From assembly GCF_000747095.1 (NCBI RefSeq), contig NZ_JQGL01000041.1, positions 1-62,619 on the forward strand: a stretch of DNA of 62,619 bases. The letters run 5' to 3'. Made by a program: the position numbers and the translations under genes. This document shows, piece by piece, positions 9,135 through 18,693 of the stretch (position 1 is the stretch's first letter; each line of letters starts with the position of its first letter). The notes beneath the pieces are model-generated. The model saw only the letters and a program-made list of their open reading frames with translations, searched no databases and was not told the origin of the DNA. Source of the stretch: Sulfuricurvum sp. MLSB (GTDB taxonomy: Bacteria; Campylobacterota; Campylobacteria; Campylobacterales; Sulfurimonadaceae).

Positions 9135-9548
9135 CTATAGTTCCGCCTTCATCATCTCCTCGTATTGCTCCTTGATGATCTTGAGGCGGTTTCGATCCGG
9201 CATTTTGCGTGATGCGATGTAGCCGATGACGCTGCCTTCTTCATCCAATTTGGGAACAATATGGACGACTACCCAGTAAAATTTTCCGTCTTTGCGTAAA
9301 TTTTTGACGTACCCTTCCCAGATTTTTCCGCTTTGGATCACTTTCCACATTCCTTCAAATGCCGCTTTTGGCATGTCCGGATGGCGCAAAAGACTGTGTG
9401 GCTGCCCGACAGCTTCGACTGCCGTATATCCGGTCATTTCCGTGAATTTGCGATTGACGTACGTAATGATCCCTTGTGTATCGGTTTCGGAGATCAGACT
9501 GCGTCCGTCAAATAAAACTTCTTCATTCACCGGTGTTGGGCGTGTCAT
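9135..9548 (-). CDS. single-domain PAS sensor protein, Aer-like
   Basis: A 137-residue soluble protein made almost wholly of one PAS domain. The core motifs ITYVNRKFTEMTGY and LLRHPDMPKAAFEGMW, followed by GYVKNLRKDGKFYWV, are those of the FAD-binding PAS domain of the aerotaxis receptor Aer. A short C-terminal helix ends the protein with no output domain. It therefore probably senses redox state and acts through a partner. The ATG at 9546-9548 gives the family start; an earlier in-frame ATG at 9632 would run through the divergent promoter region. It is convergent with the MATE gene and divergent from the MutS-like gene. Confidence 0.8.
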   Translation of the reverse strand: MTRPTPVNEEVLFDGRSLISETDTQGIITYVNRKFTEMTGYTAVEAVGQPHSLLRHPDMPKAAFEGMWKVIQSGKIWEGYVKNLRKDGKFYWVVVHIVPKLDEEGSVIGYIASRKMPDRNRLKIIKEQYEEMMKAEL

Positions 9549-9651
9549 CTTCAAGGTTGTCCTAAAACTTAGATTAGTGTATAAGTATGCGATTATAACT
9601 CCATTCTTACTAAAATTAAAGTTAAACACCAATCATTCTTTATTGTGAGGG

Positions 9652-9657
9652 TATAAT
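9652..9657 (+). promoter_or_regulatory. putative -10 box for the MutS-like gene
   Basis: TATAAT preceded by GTGAGGG lies 30 bases before the ATG of the MutS-family gene, in the 139-base divergent region shared with the PAS gene. No clear -35 box is visible. Confidence 0.45.
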
Positions 9658-9687
9658 GGCATTCAATATAGTGTATGCGGTGACAAC

Positions 9688-11715
9688 ATGATAACAGAGC
9701 CTCAAGCCTCACTTTACCTTGATAACAGCGGCAACAACGGATACGCGATCGGCGTTGCCATGATGGAACCCTACGGGATGAAGGGGTGGCTGTGCGAAAT
9801 CCCTTTCGAAGCGGCCCACCCGTATGCAGCCATTGACCGTGCGTTGCATTTGCTTTTTGTGATCGGTTGCCGACAAGTGATGATCGGAGCGTCCTCACGC
9901 CGTTGTTTTGATGAGATAGAGAGTAACTTTGCCATGTTTGAGTATCGGTACGAAACGTGCCGCTTTGATACGGCCGATCAAAACAGATTGTTCCAAGAAG
10001 CATTTGCCATCACGTCGTTATTAAGCCCCATCGAGCATCTGAGTCTGGAGGAGAGGCCGCTGTGCGCACAAGCGCTCTCAATGTTGTCACAAAGGCTTCT
10101 TGAAAGCGATAAAGCGCCTTTTGCCCTCCCGACGATTTTGGAAACCGAAACACTGATGGAAACGGGCAATAATGCCCTCGAGCAGCTGGAAGTGACCTCG
10201 ATCGATCCAAAGCTTCCCAGCATCGCTAAAATCATGTTAATGATGTCGACGCCGATGGGAAAACGGCTGGGGCGCTTTCGTCTTTTCTTACCGATTCAGG
10301 ATGCCGCCGAGCTGAATCGCCGCTACGATTGGATTCAGGCTGCGAATCCTCATGCGCGATGGCTTCAAAACGAGCTGCAAAACGTAGGGGATATCGAACT
10401 GGCCTGGTGGCATTGTCAGAATAATCAGGCATCGGCAGAAAGCATCGCGCAGCTTGCCGACTCTGTCACTCAGGCGGCGCAGATACGCGACTATCTTGCA
10501 AAGCATAAAGTCGCATCCCTGCTTCCGCCGGAGACTTTACTGAACGGATGGCCGCAAGAGGTAGCGTCGCGTTGTGCTCACCGCCAGTGGATCGATGAAC
10601 AGATTCCCCATGTGCGCGAGCTGATAGAGTGGATCGCTAGGATTGACGTTGCCGTGACATCCGCGTTGGTAGCTGAAAAATACGCGCTTACCCGCCCGAT
10701 GATCGTCGAAGGAGCCAAAGAGCATTTTTTGCAGGCGATGGGATTGCGCCATTTGCTGGTCGAAGCACAGGGGATTGCGTATGTTCCCAATGACATCGTT
10801 ATGGGTCAGCGCGATTATCTCGATCTGCCGTATCCGACTACGGTCATGCTGGATTCCCGCGTCCATGACGGTGCCGACATCAGCGGGTTATTGCTGTACG
10901 GCATCAATTCGAGCGGAAAATCATCCTTAATGAAAAGCATCGGTATCGCCGCCGTACTCGCGCAAGCCGGCTTTTTTGTTCCCGCCAAATCGATGAAGTT
11001 TTCCCTTTTTGACGGGGTTTATACCCGTATTATGTCCCGTGACAACGTTGCTAAGTCGCTCTCGACCTTTGGAGTGGAAATGTTGGAACTCAACACGATC
11101 TTCAGCCGTGCCACGTCCCGTTCGCTTGTTATCGGGGATGAGATCAGCCATGGTACAGAGACTCTTTCCGCGGTAGCTATTGTCGCTTCGACCATTATAG
11201 AACTGGCGCGGAAAGGGGCTTTATTTCTTATGACGACTCATTTGCATCAGTTGTCGATGATTCACGAATTAAGTCGTTTACGCGAAGTCGTCAGCCTCCA
11301 TTTAAGCGTCCATTATGACGAGAAAAGCGATAAGTTGGTGTATGACCGTATTCTCAAACCGGGGCGCGGGAGCAGCGTATACGGGCTAGAATTCGCCGAA
11401 TCGCTTCATATGAATCAGCGATTTTTGGATAATGCCAAGCGCCTGCGGGAAAATCTGGCCAAAGAATACGATGTTCTGGAACTGGGACACCAAAAGGAAT
11501 ATATCAAACGCTATCGCGAGATCAGTGCCTGCGAATGTGTCATTTGCGGTTCTCTAATCCGCAACAAAGCGGCGATGCCTTCGGCCAAAGAGCACCATCA
11601 TCTGATACCGCTTTGTGAAAAGCATCGTACCCAGATCGCTGAAGGCAAAATCAAACCAAGAGGGCTTATAATGACGCCGCAAGGTTTGCGTCTGGAATAC
11701 GAGACGCAGTTATAG
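9688..11715 (+). CDS. MutS7-like ATPase with C-terminal HNH-type domain, lacking mismatch-recognition domain I
   Basis: A 675-residue MutS-family protein. Residues 1-about 150 look like the connector domain. Residues about 150-370 are the lever/clamp region (LETETL; STPMGKRLGRFRL). Residues about 370-590 are the ATPase with Walker A GINSSGKSS (405-413), the signature STFGVEML and Walker B VIGDEISHG (from 481). The last 70 residues carry Cys617, Cys620, His636-638, Cys643 and His646, an HNH-nuclease-like zinc module. MutS with a C-terminal HNH domain defines the MutS7 group known from Campylobacterota, giant viruses and octocoral mitochondria. The mismatch-reading domain I (F-x-E) is absent and there is no room for it upstream. 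Repair or strand-nicking function is inferred. Confidence 0.75.
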   Translation: MITEPQASLYLDNSGNNGYAIGVAMMEPYGMKGWLCEIPFEAAHPYAAIDRALHLLFVIGCRQVMIGASSRRCFDEIESNFAMFEYRYETCRFDTADQNRLFQEAFAITSLLSPIEHLSLEERPLCAQALSMLSQRLLESDKAPFALPTILETETLMETGNNALEQLEVTSIDPKLPSIAKIMLMMSTPMGKRLGRFRLFLPIQDAAELNRRYDWIQAANPHARWLQNELQNVGDIELAWWHCQNNQASAESIAQLADSVTQAAQIRDYLAKHKVASLLPPETLLNGWPQEVASRCAHRQWIDEQIPHVRELIEWIARIDVAVTSALVAEKYALTRPMIVEGAKEHFLQAMGLRHLLVEAQGIAYVPNDIVMGQRDYLDLPYPTTVMLDSRVHDGADISGLLLYGINSSGKSSLMKSIGIAAVLAQAGFFVPAKSMKFSLFDGVYTRIMSRDNVAKSLSTFGVEMLELNTIFSRATSRSLVIGDEISHGTETLSAVAIVASTIIELARKGALFLMTTHLHQLSMIHELSRLREVVSLHLSVHYDEKSDKLVYDRILKPGRGSSVYGLEFAESLHMNQRFLDNAKRLRENLAKEYDVLELGHQKEYIKRYREISACECVICGSLIRNKAAMPSAKEHHHLIPLCEKHRTQIAEGKIKPRGLIMTPQGLRLEYETQL

Positions 11716-11725
11716 AGGAATACGC

Positions 11726-12826
11726 TTGAACGTTATCGAACTTTTTAAAAAGCTGCTTGAATCGCACAGTGTCACGCCGGATGACGGAAAAATTTTTGAT
11801 TTTCTGGAAGGGTATCTGGACGGTTTTACGTTTATTCGCATCGATTATGCGGAGGTGAAAAACGTGTTTGCCTACCGCCGCTTCGGGGAGGGTCCCCATC
11901 TGTGTTTTGCAGGGCATGTCGATGTCGTTCCTGCGGGAGAAGGGTGGGAGAGCGATCCGTTTGTCGCAACGGAAAAAGAGGGATATATTTATGCCCGAGG
12001 CGCACAGGACATGAAAAGCGGCGTAGCGGCATTCGTTCAGGCGCTCAAAGATGCCGAACATTTTAAGGGAACGCTTTCCGTGCTCCTGACGTCCGATGAA
12101 GAGGGGCCGGCCAAACACGGCACCGTTGAAGTCCTTAAATACCTTAAAGAACGCGGTATGCTGCCCGATGCTGTGGTCGTTGCAGAACCCACTTGCGAAA
12201 CGTCGTTCGGGGATGCAATTAAAGTGGGACGCCGCGGTTCGATCAATGGGGTAATTGAGCTCGTCGGCAAGCAAGGGCATGCCGCGTACCCTGAAAAAGC
12301 GGTCAATCCAGTACATCAGATTGCTTCGGTATTGCCGAAAATCGCCGGGGCATTTTTGGATGAAGGGGATGAATATTTCGCTCCAAGCCAGATCGTGATT
12401 ACCGATATCCGTGCAGGAATAGAGACGACAAACGTCTCTCCGGGCAAACTGAAGATGATGTTCAACGTCCGTAACTCGACCCGAACCGATGTATCGGCGA
12501 TCGAAGGGTTCATGGCGCAGCACCTTGAGGGATTAAATTATACGCTTCGGCTGGAGCCGTCGGCCATGCCGTTTGTGACCGATGCCGAAACTCCGATTGT
12601 GAGAGCGTTATCAGCATCAATCGCCGAAGTGTGCGGCATTACACCCAAGCACTCGACTGCGGGGGGAACATCGGATGCCCGCTTTGTCGCGGCATACGGA
12701 ATCGATGTGATCGAATTCGGTGTCATCAATGATACGATTCATGCTCCGAATGAGCGGACATCGATTCATGAAGTAGAGCAACTGCATCGTGTTTTCGGAC
12801 GACTAATCGAACGATTTGGATTATAA
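11726..12826 (+). CDS. dapE: succinyl-diaminopimelate desuccinylase
   Basis: M20-family zinc hydrolase that releases LL-diaminopimelate and succinate in lysine and peptidoglycan precursor synthesis. It has 366 residues. Metal and catalytic motifs are visible: FAGHVDVVP, RGAQDMKSG, TSDEEGPA with the general-base Glu, AEPT, and the C-terminal HAPNE histidine. The start is a TTG at 11726 with a GAGG ribosome-binding site overlapping the stop of the MutS-like gene, 10 bases away, so the two are probably cotranscribed. An aminotransferase that could act one step earlier is encoded near 60.6 kb. Confidence 0.93.
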   Translation: MNVIELFKKLLESHSVTPDDGKIFDFLEGYLDGFTFIRIDYAEVKNVFAYRRFGEGPHLCFAGHVDVVPAGEGWESDPFVATEKEGYIYARGAQDMKSGVAAFVQALKDAEHFKGTLSVLLTSDEEGPAKHGTVEVLKYLKERGMLPDAVVVAEPTCETSFGDAIKVGRRGSINGVIELVGKQGHAAYPEKAVNPVHQIASVLPKIAGAFLDEGDEYFAPSQIVITDIRAGIETTNVSPGKLKMMFNVRNSTRTDVSAIEGFMAQHLEGLNYTLRLEPSAMPFVTDAETPIVRALSASIAEVCGITPKHSTAGGTSDARFVAAYGIDVIEFGVINDTIHAPNERTSIHEVEQLHRVFGRLIERFGL

Positions 12827-12855
12827 TTACGTTTTTAGAATGCAAAAGGGTTAAC

Positions 12856-13251
12856 ATGAAAAAGATGGTACTGTGGCTTGCAATGCCGTTGTGGCTTATG
12901 GGGGCGGAGATCAACTGGAACAGCAGCTTTGCTGAAGCACAAGTCAAAGCGAAAAAAGAATCCAAGCCGATGCTGGTGATCATCACGACCGAACAGTGCC
13001 GATGGTGCCGCAAGCTTGAAGCGACAACGCTTGAAGACGATACGATCATCTCTACGATCAATAGCAAATTTTCTGCCGTACATGTGACGCGGGACAAAAG
13101 CGTTTATCCGAAAAATCTGACCGCTAAAATGGTTCCGATGAGCTATTTTCTCGATCCGAACGGCAAAGTACTCTACTCGATGCCGGGATATTGGCCGACC
13201 GAGGATTATCAATCGATTTTAAACGATGCCTTGAGAAAATACAAGAAATAA
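12856..13251 (+). CDS. periplasmic thioredoxin-like protein with CRWC motif
   Basis: A 131-residue protein with an N-terminal signal peptide (hydrophobic residues 4-16, probable cleavage after MGA). A thioredoxin-fold domain follows, with active-site TEQCRWCRK (CxxC) and a later cis-Pro region [10 protein letters not shown]. This resembles the small periplasmic thioredoxin_7/DUF255-type proteins. It probably reduces or oxidises disulfides of exported proteins, possibly in cytochrome c maturation; the partner is unknown. It follows dapE by 29 bases. Confidence 0.8.
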   Translation: MKKMVLWLAMPLWLMGAEINWNSSFAEAQVKAKKESKPMLVIITTEQCRWCRKLEATTLEDDTIISTINSKFSAVHVTRDKSVYPKNLTAKMVPMSYFLDPNGKVLYSMPGYWPTEDYQSILNDALRKYKK

Positions 13252-13282
13252 TTCATTCATCACAAATATCAAAAGGAAAATA

Positions 13283-13654
13283 ATGCAAATAGTTCACACT
13301 CCCAATGCTCCTGCGGCCATCGGGCCGTATTCGCAAGCCATGATCGCGGGCGGAATGGTTTTTACTTCCGGACAGATCGCTTTGAAACCTTCGGGTGAGA
13401 TGGTGGATGGGGACGTCAAAGCCCAATGTGCGCAGGTTTTATCGAACCTTAAAGCCGTTTTGGAAGCTGCGGGAAGTTCGTTGGATAAAGTGGTCAAAAC
13501 AACCATCTTTTTGGACAGCATGGATGATTTTGCCGCAGTCAATGAACTCTACGGTGCGGCATTCGGAAATCATAAGCCTGCACGTTCTACGGTTGCGGTA
13601 AAAACGCTACCGAAAAATGCGCTTGTCGAGATTGACGCGATCGCTTTAATCTAA
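13283..13654 (+). CDS. ridA: RidA family enamine/imine deaminase
   Basis: A 123-residue member of the Rid/YjgF family that hydrolyses reactive 2-aminoacrylate formed by PLP enzymes. The characteristic segments are [11 protein letters not shown] near the N-terminus, VFTSGQIAL, and the C-terminal [22 protein letters not shown], whose Arg is the active-site residue that binds the substrate carboxylate. An AAAGGA ribosome-binding site precedes the ATG. It is probably cotranscribed with the upstream thioredoxin-like gene. Confidence 0.94.
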   Translation: MQIVHTPNAPAAIGPYSQAMIAGGMVFTSGQIALKPSGEMVDGDVKAQCAQVLSNLKAVLEAAGSSLDKVVKTTIFLDSMDDFAAVNELYGAAFGNHKPARSTVAVKTLPKNALVEIDAIALI

Positions 13655-13672
13655 GCTTAAATAAAGTTCGGC

Positions 13673-13678
13673 TACAAT
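13673..13678 (+). promoter_or_regulatory. putative -10 box for rplU-rpmA
   Basis: A TACAAT hexamer lies 39 bases before the rplU ATG in the 62-base gap after ridA. No -35 consensus is visible, as for most promoters here. Confidence 0.35.
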
Positions 13679-13716
13679 TCGCCACTTTTTGTAGACTTGT
13701 AAAGTAAGGAACAGTA

Positions 13717-14025
13717 ATGTACGCAATTATCAAAAACGGCGGAAAGCAGTACAAAGTTCAAGAGGGTGATATCCTTTTGTTCGATAGAATGGGTCTTGAA
13801 CCTAAAGCAACCGTCGAAATCAAAGAAGTTCTTGCCGTAAACAACGGTGAACTTAAAACCGGTACTCCATTTGTAGAGGGTGCTGTCGTCACTGCAGAAG
13901 TTATCAATGAAGGTCGTGACCGTAAAGTCGTGATCTACAAAAAACGTCGCCGTAAAGACAGCAAACTCAAACGTGGTTTCCGTAGAGATCACACACGCGT
14001 TCGTATCACTAAGATCGCCGCGTAA
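13717..14025 (+). CDS. rplU: 50S ribosomal protein L21
   Basis: Ribosomal protein bL21, 102 residues, full length. The family start [18 protein letters not shown] and the basic C-terminal [16 protein letters not shown] segment are present. A TAAGGA ribosome-binding site precedes the ATG. It forms a pair with rpmA and lies upstream of obg, the usual bacterial order. Confidence 0.98.
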   Translation: MYAIIKNGGKQYKVQEGDILLFDRMGLEPKATVEIKEVLAVNNGELKTGTPFVEGAVVTAEVINEGRDRKVVIYKKRRRKDSKLKRGFRRDHTRVRITKIAA

Positions 14026-14063
14026 ATTCTTTTAGAAATCTTAGAAGGTAAGAGGAGAATACA

Positions 14064-14321
14064 ATGGCTCATAAGAAAGGTCAGGGTAGTACACAGAATA
14101 ACCGCGATTCAGCGGGACGTAGACTTGGTGTCAAAAAATACGGCGGAGAATTCGTAAGAGCGGGTAACATCATTATCCGTCAACGTGGTACGAAAGTTCA
14201 CCCGGGTAAAAATATCGGTATGGGTAAAGACCACACTTTGTATGCGTTGGTTGACGGCGTCGTTGCGTTCGAGCGCAAAGACAAAAAACGCAAACAAGTT
14301 TCTATTATCCCTGCTGCTTAA
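14064..14321 (+). CDS. rpmA: 50S ribosomal protein L27
   Basis: Ribosomal protein bL27, 85 residues. It begins [24 protein letters not shown], the ungated form in which the flexible N-terminus reaching the peptidyl-transferase centre is made directly rather than after cleavage. An AAGAGGAG ribosome-binding site precedes the ATG. A stem-loop follows the stop. Confidence 0.98.
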   Translation: MAHKKGQGSTQNNRDSAGRRLGVKKYGGEFVRAGNIIIRQRGTKVHPGKNIGMGKDHTLYALVDGVVAFERKDKKRKQVSIIPAA

Positions 14322-14329
14322 TTTCTTTT

Positions 14330-14347
14330 ATCGGGCTCACGCCCGAT
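14330..14347 (+). terminator. stem-loop after rpmA, weak terminator candidate
   Basis: ATCGGGC pairs with GCCCGAT around a TCAC loop, 9 bases after the rpmA stop. The T-run begins only about 9 bases later, so the hairpin may act as an inefficient terminator or a 3' stabiliser. Confidence 0.4.
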
Positions 14348-14445
14348 CCCTGGTAATTTTTCCCCAATCCTAGTAAAATTTATTTTCTTAACGGTGTGCT
14401 TTTTTGAGTGCTATGAGATGCTGTAAAAGTATAGTTTTAAGTAAA

Positions 14446-14451
14446 TATAAT
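14446..14451 (+). promoter_or_regulatory. putative -10 box for obg operon
   Basis: TATAAT in an A/T-rich stretch 62 bases before the obg ATG. Transcription from it would start near 14458, only a few bases before the strong hairpin at 14463-14486. Confidence 0.45.
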
Positions 14452-14462
14452 TTGACAATACC

Positions 14463-14493
14463 GTCAAAGGGACTATGCCCTTTGACTTTTTTT
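14463..14493 (+). terminator. intrinsic terminator or attenuator in the obg leader
   Basis: GTCAAAGGG pairs perfectly with CCCTTTGAC around a six-base loop (ACTATG) and is followed at once by seven T residues. This is a textbook rho-independent terminator. It may end rplU-rpmA transcripts, but it also lies between a TATAAT box and the obg ribosome-binding site, so an attenuator role is possible. Confidence 0.8.
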
Positions 14494-14512
14494 AATGTGA
14501 AAAGGAACATCC

Positions 14513-15607
14513 ATGTTTAGCGATAGCGTAGAACTTACCGTCTCATCCGGAAAAGGGGGAGCAGGGTGTGTTGCTTTCCGCAGGGAAAAATTCGTCATTC
14601 AAGGCGGTCCCAACGGCGGCGACGGCGGTCGCGGCGGGGATGTCTATTTCAAAGTCGATAACAATACGCACACGCTGGCTCATTTCCAGGGGAATAAAAA
14701 CCTCAAAGCCGAAAAAGGGCAGCAGGGCATGGGGTCAAATATGGCCGGCAAAGCGGGTAAACGGCTCGTTGTCATTGTTCCGCCGGGGACGCAGGTCGTG
14801 GATGTCGAAACGGGCGAAGTACTGCTGGATCTGGTAGAAGACGGCAAAGAGGTTTTATTTCTTACCGGCGGACGCGGCGGACTGGGGAATGTCCACTTCA
14901 AATCCTCAACGAACCAAAAACCGATGTATGCCCAACCGGGCGAACCGGGTGTGACCCGTGTAGTCAGACTTGATCTGAAGCTGATTGCCGATGTCGGTCT
15001 GGTCGGATTTCCGAATGTCGGAAAATCGACCCTTATATCGACCGTCTCCAATGCACGTCCCGAAGTCGCAAACTACGAATTTACGACATTGACCCCAAAG
15101 CTTGGACAAATCAATATCGGCGATTATGATTCGTACATCATGGCCGATATTCCGGGAATTATCGGCGGGGCATCGGAAGGAAAAGGGCTGGGGCTCAAGT
15201 TCCTGCGTCATATCGAGCGTACCAAAACCCTCCTTTTCATGATCGATCTGGCATCGTATCTCGAACTGGATTACCAGTATGAGACACTGAAAAAAGAGCT
15301 CGAAGCATTTTCGGCGCTTTTGTCCGAGCGCAATTACGCGATTGCGCTGACACGGGCTGACGCTATGAGTCCTGAAGAAGCGGTTGAGAAAACCAATGCC
15401 TTCTTGAAGATGCTCGATCTTGCTCCCGTTGCGAAAAGCCGGTTCGGTTTTGACGAGGGGTATCCTGTTTACGAGCAGGAACACTTTGAAAAAGAGTTTT
15501 ACGATCCATCAAAGCCGGCCTTCGTCGCACCGATCTCATCGGCTATTCATCTGAATATCAAGCCTCTTACGTATGCACTTTATCATTTGATCGTCACGGA
15601 GCGCTAA
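14513..15607 (+). CDS. obgE: GTPase Obg/CgtA
   Basis: Essential GTPase involved in 50S assembly and stress signalling. It has 364 residues: the glycine-rich Obg fold ([16 protein letters not shown], residues 31-46), then the G domain with P-loop GFPNVGKST near residue 165, DIPGII switch II and TRAD as the base-recognition motif. The variable acidic C-terminal tail seen in some species is absent. An AAAGGAA ribosome-binding site precedes the ATG. Its stop directly abuts the proB ATG. Confidence 0.96.
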   Translation: MFSDSVELTVSSGKGGAGCVAFRREKFVIQGGPNGGDGGRGGDVYFKVDNNTHTLAHFQGNKNLKAEKGQQGMGSNMAGKAGKRLVVIVPPGTQVVDVETGEVLLDLVEDGKEVLFLTGGRGGLGNVHFKSSTNQKPMYAQPGEPGVTRVVRLDLKLIADVGLVGFPNVGKSTLISTVSNARPEVANYEFTTLTPKLGQINIGDYDSYIMADIPGIIGGASEGKGLGLKFLRHIERTKTLLFMIDLASYLELDYQYETLKKELEAFSALLSERNYAIALTRADAMSPEEAVEKTNAFLKMLDLAPVAKSRFGFDEGYPVYEQEHFEKEFYDPSKPAFVAPISSAIHLNIKPLTYALYHLIVTER

Positions 15608-16381
15608 ATGAAACGGATTGTCGTCAAAGTCGGCAGTGCGGTTTTAAGCGAACAAAACCGTATAGCCAAAGACCGGATGAAAAATCTTGTCGACTTGATC
15701 GCTGAACTGAAAACCAGATACGAAATCATCCTCGTCTCTTCCGGTGCGGTTGCTGCCGGGTATACCGAACTTAAACTCGATAAAAAAGTATTGGCGAACA
15801 AGCAGGCGCTTGCATCGATCGGCCAGCCGATTCTGATGAATAAATACCGTAAAATGTTTGATCAATACGGACTTCTCCCCTCGCAGGTGTTGGTAACGGC
15901 AGCCAATTTTAATACGCTTGAAGAATCCCAGAAAGCAAAAGATACGATCGAAACCTTGCTTCAGCACAATGTCGTCCCCATCATCAACGAAAACGATGCA
16001 ACGGCAACGGAAGAATTGATCCTTGGGGATAACGATCAGCTCTCTGCCTATGCGGCATACCATTTTGGCGCCGATTTGTTGGTGATTTTGTCCGATATCG
16101 ACGCGTATTACGATAAAGACCCCCGTAACTATGAAGATGCGTCCGTCCGGACGCGTATCGAGTTTATTACCCCCCAGGAATTGGCCATGGAAGTAAATCC
16201 AAACCACAATTTCGCCACGGGGGGGATCGTTACGAAACTTAAAGCGGCCGATTTTCTCCTCAAGCGGGGCGGAGCGATGTTTCTAGCCAGCGGGTTTGAC
16301 CTAAATGACGTACGCAGTTTTTTGATGGAAGGCAAACATCTGGGCGGAAGTCTATTTAAAGCTGATGAAGGGCAGGTATGA
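15608..16381 (+). CDS. proB: glutamate 5-kinase, short form without PUA domain
   Basis: First enzyme of proline synthesis, phosphorylating glutamate. The 257-residue product holds only the amino-acid kinase domain (VVKVGSAVL start, [27 protein letters not shown]-like [21 protein letters not shown]-like [13 protein letters not shown]). Many bacteria have a 110-residue C-terminal PUA domain that is missing here, as is usual in Campylobacterota. The gene starts immediately after the obg stop and overlaps fmt by 4 bases. Confidence 0.94.
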   Translation: MKRIVVKVGSAVLSEQNRIAKDRMKNLVDLIAELKTRYEIILVSSGAVAAGYTELKLDKKVLANKQALASIGQPILMNKYRKMFDQYGLLPSQVLVTAANFNTLEESQKAKDTIETLLQHNVVPIINENDATATEELILGDNDQLSAYAAYHFGADLLVILSDIDAYYDKDPRNYEDASVRTRIEFITPQELAMEVNPNHNFATGGIVTKLKAADFLLKRGGAMFLASGFDLNDVRSFLMEGKHLGGSLFKADEGQV

Positions 16382-17289
16382 CCCGCATTGTTTTTATGGG
16401 GACACCCGATTATGCCGCTTCCATTTTGCACGGATTGATTGACGCGGAAGACATTGATGTTTGTGCCGTATATACTCAGCCTGACAAACCGGTAGGGCGC
16501 AAAGCGGTGTTGACGCCGCCGCCGGTGAAGGTACTGGCAGAAGAATCGGGGATCCGGGTTATTCAGCCTTCGCGTTTGAGAGATTCTGATGCCATTGAAG
16601 AACTATTGTCGATTGAATGCGATTTGATCATCGTAGCCGCATACGGGCAGATTTTGCCCAAAGCGGTTTTGGAACACGCTCCGTGCATTAATCTGCACGC
16701 CTCGATTCTCCCTCAGTACCGAGGGGCGAGCCCGATTCAGCAGAGTCTGCTGAATAACGATGCAAAAACAGGTGTCACGGCGATGAGGATGAATGAGGGG
16801 CTTGATACGGGCGCCGTCATTCAAATCCGCGAAATTCCGATCGGGCCGGATGAGATGGTGGAATCGTTGTATAAAAGGTTGACGGATACGGCTGTCGATC
16901 TGACGCTGGACGTTGTCCGCCAGTGGGACCGCCGCACCGCAATACCTCAGGATGATGCCGAAGCGACACTTTGCCGAAAGATAACCAAAGCGGAAGGTTT
17001 GATCGATTTTGCCGATGCACGGGAGATTTATAACCGCTATCGGGCATTTACCCCATGGCCGGGAATCTATCTCGAATCCGGATTAAAACTAAAAAGCATG
17101 ATCCTTGAAGACGAAGAGAGCACCGGCACACCCGGAGAAATAACCCGTATTGATAAAGATAGCATCGTGGTACAGTGCTCCAAAGGTTCATTGAAGGTAT
17201 TGAAAGTACAGGCGCCTTCGAAACAGGAATCATCGGTCATTGATTATCTTAACGGCAAACGGATAGGGTGTGGAAATACACTGGTTTGA
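16378..17289 (+). CDS. fmt: methionyl-tRNA formyltransferase
   Basis: Formylates initiator Met-tRNA. It has 303 residues, with the N-terminal formyltransferase domain showing [10 protein letters not shown], the catalytic [17 protein letters not shown] segment (Asn and His) and [14 protein letters not shown]. The C-terminal OB-like domain includes FTPWPGIY. It overlaps proB as ATGA and birA by 20 bases, so this operon is tightly packed. Confidence 0.96.
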   Translation: MTRIVFMGTPDYAASILHGLIDAEDIDVCAVYTQPDKPVGRKAVLTPPPVKVLAEESGIRVIQPSRLRDSDAIEELLSIECDLIIVAAYGQILPKAVLEHAPCINLHASILPQYRGASPIQQSLLNNDAKTGVTAMRMNEGLDTGAVIQIREIPIGPDEMVESLYKRLTDTAVDLTLDVVRQWDRRTAIPQDDAEATLCRKITKAEGLIDFADAREIYNRYRAFTPWPGIYLESGLKLKSMILEDEESTGTPGEITRIDKDSIVVQCSKGSLKVLKVQAPSKQESSVIDYLNGKRIGCGNTLV

Positions 17290-17905
17290 TTCGATCGAAT
17301 CGACACAAGCCTATTTGATGGATGAGCTGAAAGCCTCCCGATTGCAAGCGCCGGTGTGCGTCGGTGCGGGTATTCAGATGACGGGGACAGGTTCACGGGG
17401 AAACCGATGGATTGGAACGGAAGGAAACCTTTTTATTTCGGTAGCGTTTCCGCGCAACCGTTTCCCGTCGGATCTGAAAATCGAATCGGCATCGATCTAC
17501 ATGGCTTTTCTTATGAAGAATATTTTGAGTTCACTTGGCTCAGCCGTATGGCTCAAATGGCCCAACGATTTTTATATGAGTGAGAAAAAGATCGGCGGCG
17601 TCATCACCAATCTGGTTGGGGATACGCTTGTATGCGGGATCGGGCTTAACCTGTGCAGCGCACCTGAAGGATTCGGCAAAATGGACATTAGCGTTTCGCC
17701 ATATGATTTAACAAAAAGGTATTGCGAAATGTTTAAAAATTTGCCTTCATGGAAGCAGATTTTTAGTAAATACCAGTTAGAATTTGAGCAGAGTAGAGCT
17801 TTCTTTACGCATCATCAAGATGCAAAAATCGCATTGGACGAAGCTGTTTTGCTTGAAGACGGTTCGTTAATGTGCAAAGGTCAAAGGATATTTAGTTTAC
17901 GATGA
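17270..17905 (+). CDS. birA: biotin--[acetyl-CoA-carboxylase] ligase, catalytic domain only
   Basis: Attaches biotin to carboxylase carrier proteins. At 211 residues it lacks the N-terminal winged-helix DNA-binding domain of the E. coli bifunctional BirA, so it is not expected to be a repressor. Visible motifs are the family GSRGNRWIG biotinyl-AMP loop and [17 protein letters not shown], with the catalytic Lys. The GTG start at 17270 lies inside fmt and gives the expected [11 protein letters not shown] beginning. Its stop overlaps the parA ATG. Confidence 0.92.
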   Translation: MEIHWFDSIESTQAYLMDELKASRLQAPVCVGAGIQMTGTGSRGNRWIGTEGNLFISVAFPRNRFPSDLKIESASIYMAFLMKNILSSLGSAVWLKWPNDFYMSEKKIGGVITNLVGDTLVCGIGLNLCSAPEGFGKMDISVSPYDLTKRYCEMFKNLPSWKQIFSKYQLEFEQSRAFFTHHQDAKIALDEAVLLEDGSLMCKGQRIFSLR

Positions 17906-18684
17906 ATGAAGTTATTGTAATTGCCAATCAAAAAGGGGGGGTGGGTAAAACCACTACCGCGGTCAATCTAGCTGCTTCTTTAGCCGTTGCCGAAAAAAAA
18001 GTTCTTTTGATCGATGCCGATCCGCAAGCCAATGCGACAACATCGCTCGGGTACCACCGCAACAACTATGAGTTCAATATTTACCATGTTTTGATCGGTG
18101 CCAAAAAACTGCGGGAAATCATTCTCAAAACATCATTGCCCAAACTTTTTCTGGCCCCTTCGAATATCGGTTTGGTCGGAGTCGAAAAAGAGTACTACGA
18201 TGCAGGCAACGCCAAGGGGCGCGAATTGATCCTCAAACGCGCTATTGCTCAGGTAAAAGACGATTACGATTACATCATTATCGATTCGCCTCCCGCGCTT
18301 GGACCGATGACAATCAATGCATTGTCGGCATCCAATTCGGTCATTATCCCGATTCAATGCGAGTTTTTTGCATTGGAAGGGCTTGCACAGTTGCTCAATA
18401 CGGTCAAACTGGTGCGCAAAACAATCAATCCGAAATTGACAATCAAAGGATTCCTGCCGACGATGTACAGCGCACAGAATAATCTTTCGCGTCAGGTTTT
18501 TGCCGATTTGCGTCAGCATTTTCAAGGGAAACTTTTTAAATCGCTTACCGATGACTTCATTGTCATCCCGCGTAACGTCAAACTTGCGGAATCACCGAGT
18601 TTCGGGAAACCGGCGATTCTTTACGATGTAAAATCGAGCGGTTCGGTAGCATACCAAGAATTGGCGCACGCCATTATCGCTTAA
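17902..18684 (+). CDS. parA: chromosome partitioning ATPase ParA/Soj
   Basis: Walker-type ATPase that moves ParB-bound origins. It has 260 residues, with the deviant Walker [15 protein letters not shown] at residues 11-24, [11 protein letters not shown] and [11 protein letters not shown]. The absence of an N-terminal regulatory domain places it with small chromosomal Soj-type ParA proteins. The ATG overlaps the birA stop, and parB follows after 9 bases. A par locus directly before ATP synthase genes recurs in Campylobacterota. Confidence 0.95.
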   Translation: MNEVIVIANQKGGVGKTTTAVNLAASLAVAEKKVLLIDADPQANATTSLGYHRNNYEFNIYHVLIGAKKLREIILKTSLPKLFLAPSNIGLVGVEKEYYDAGNAKGRELILKRAIAQVKDDYDYIIIDSPPALGPMTINALSASNSVIIPIQCEFFALEGLAQLLNTVKLVRKTINPKLTIKGFLPTMYSAQNNLSRQVFADLRQHFQGKLFKSLTDDFIVIPRNVKLAESPSFGKPAILYDVKSSGSVAYQELAHAIIA

Positions 18685-18693
18685 AGGAGCATC

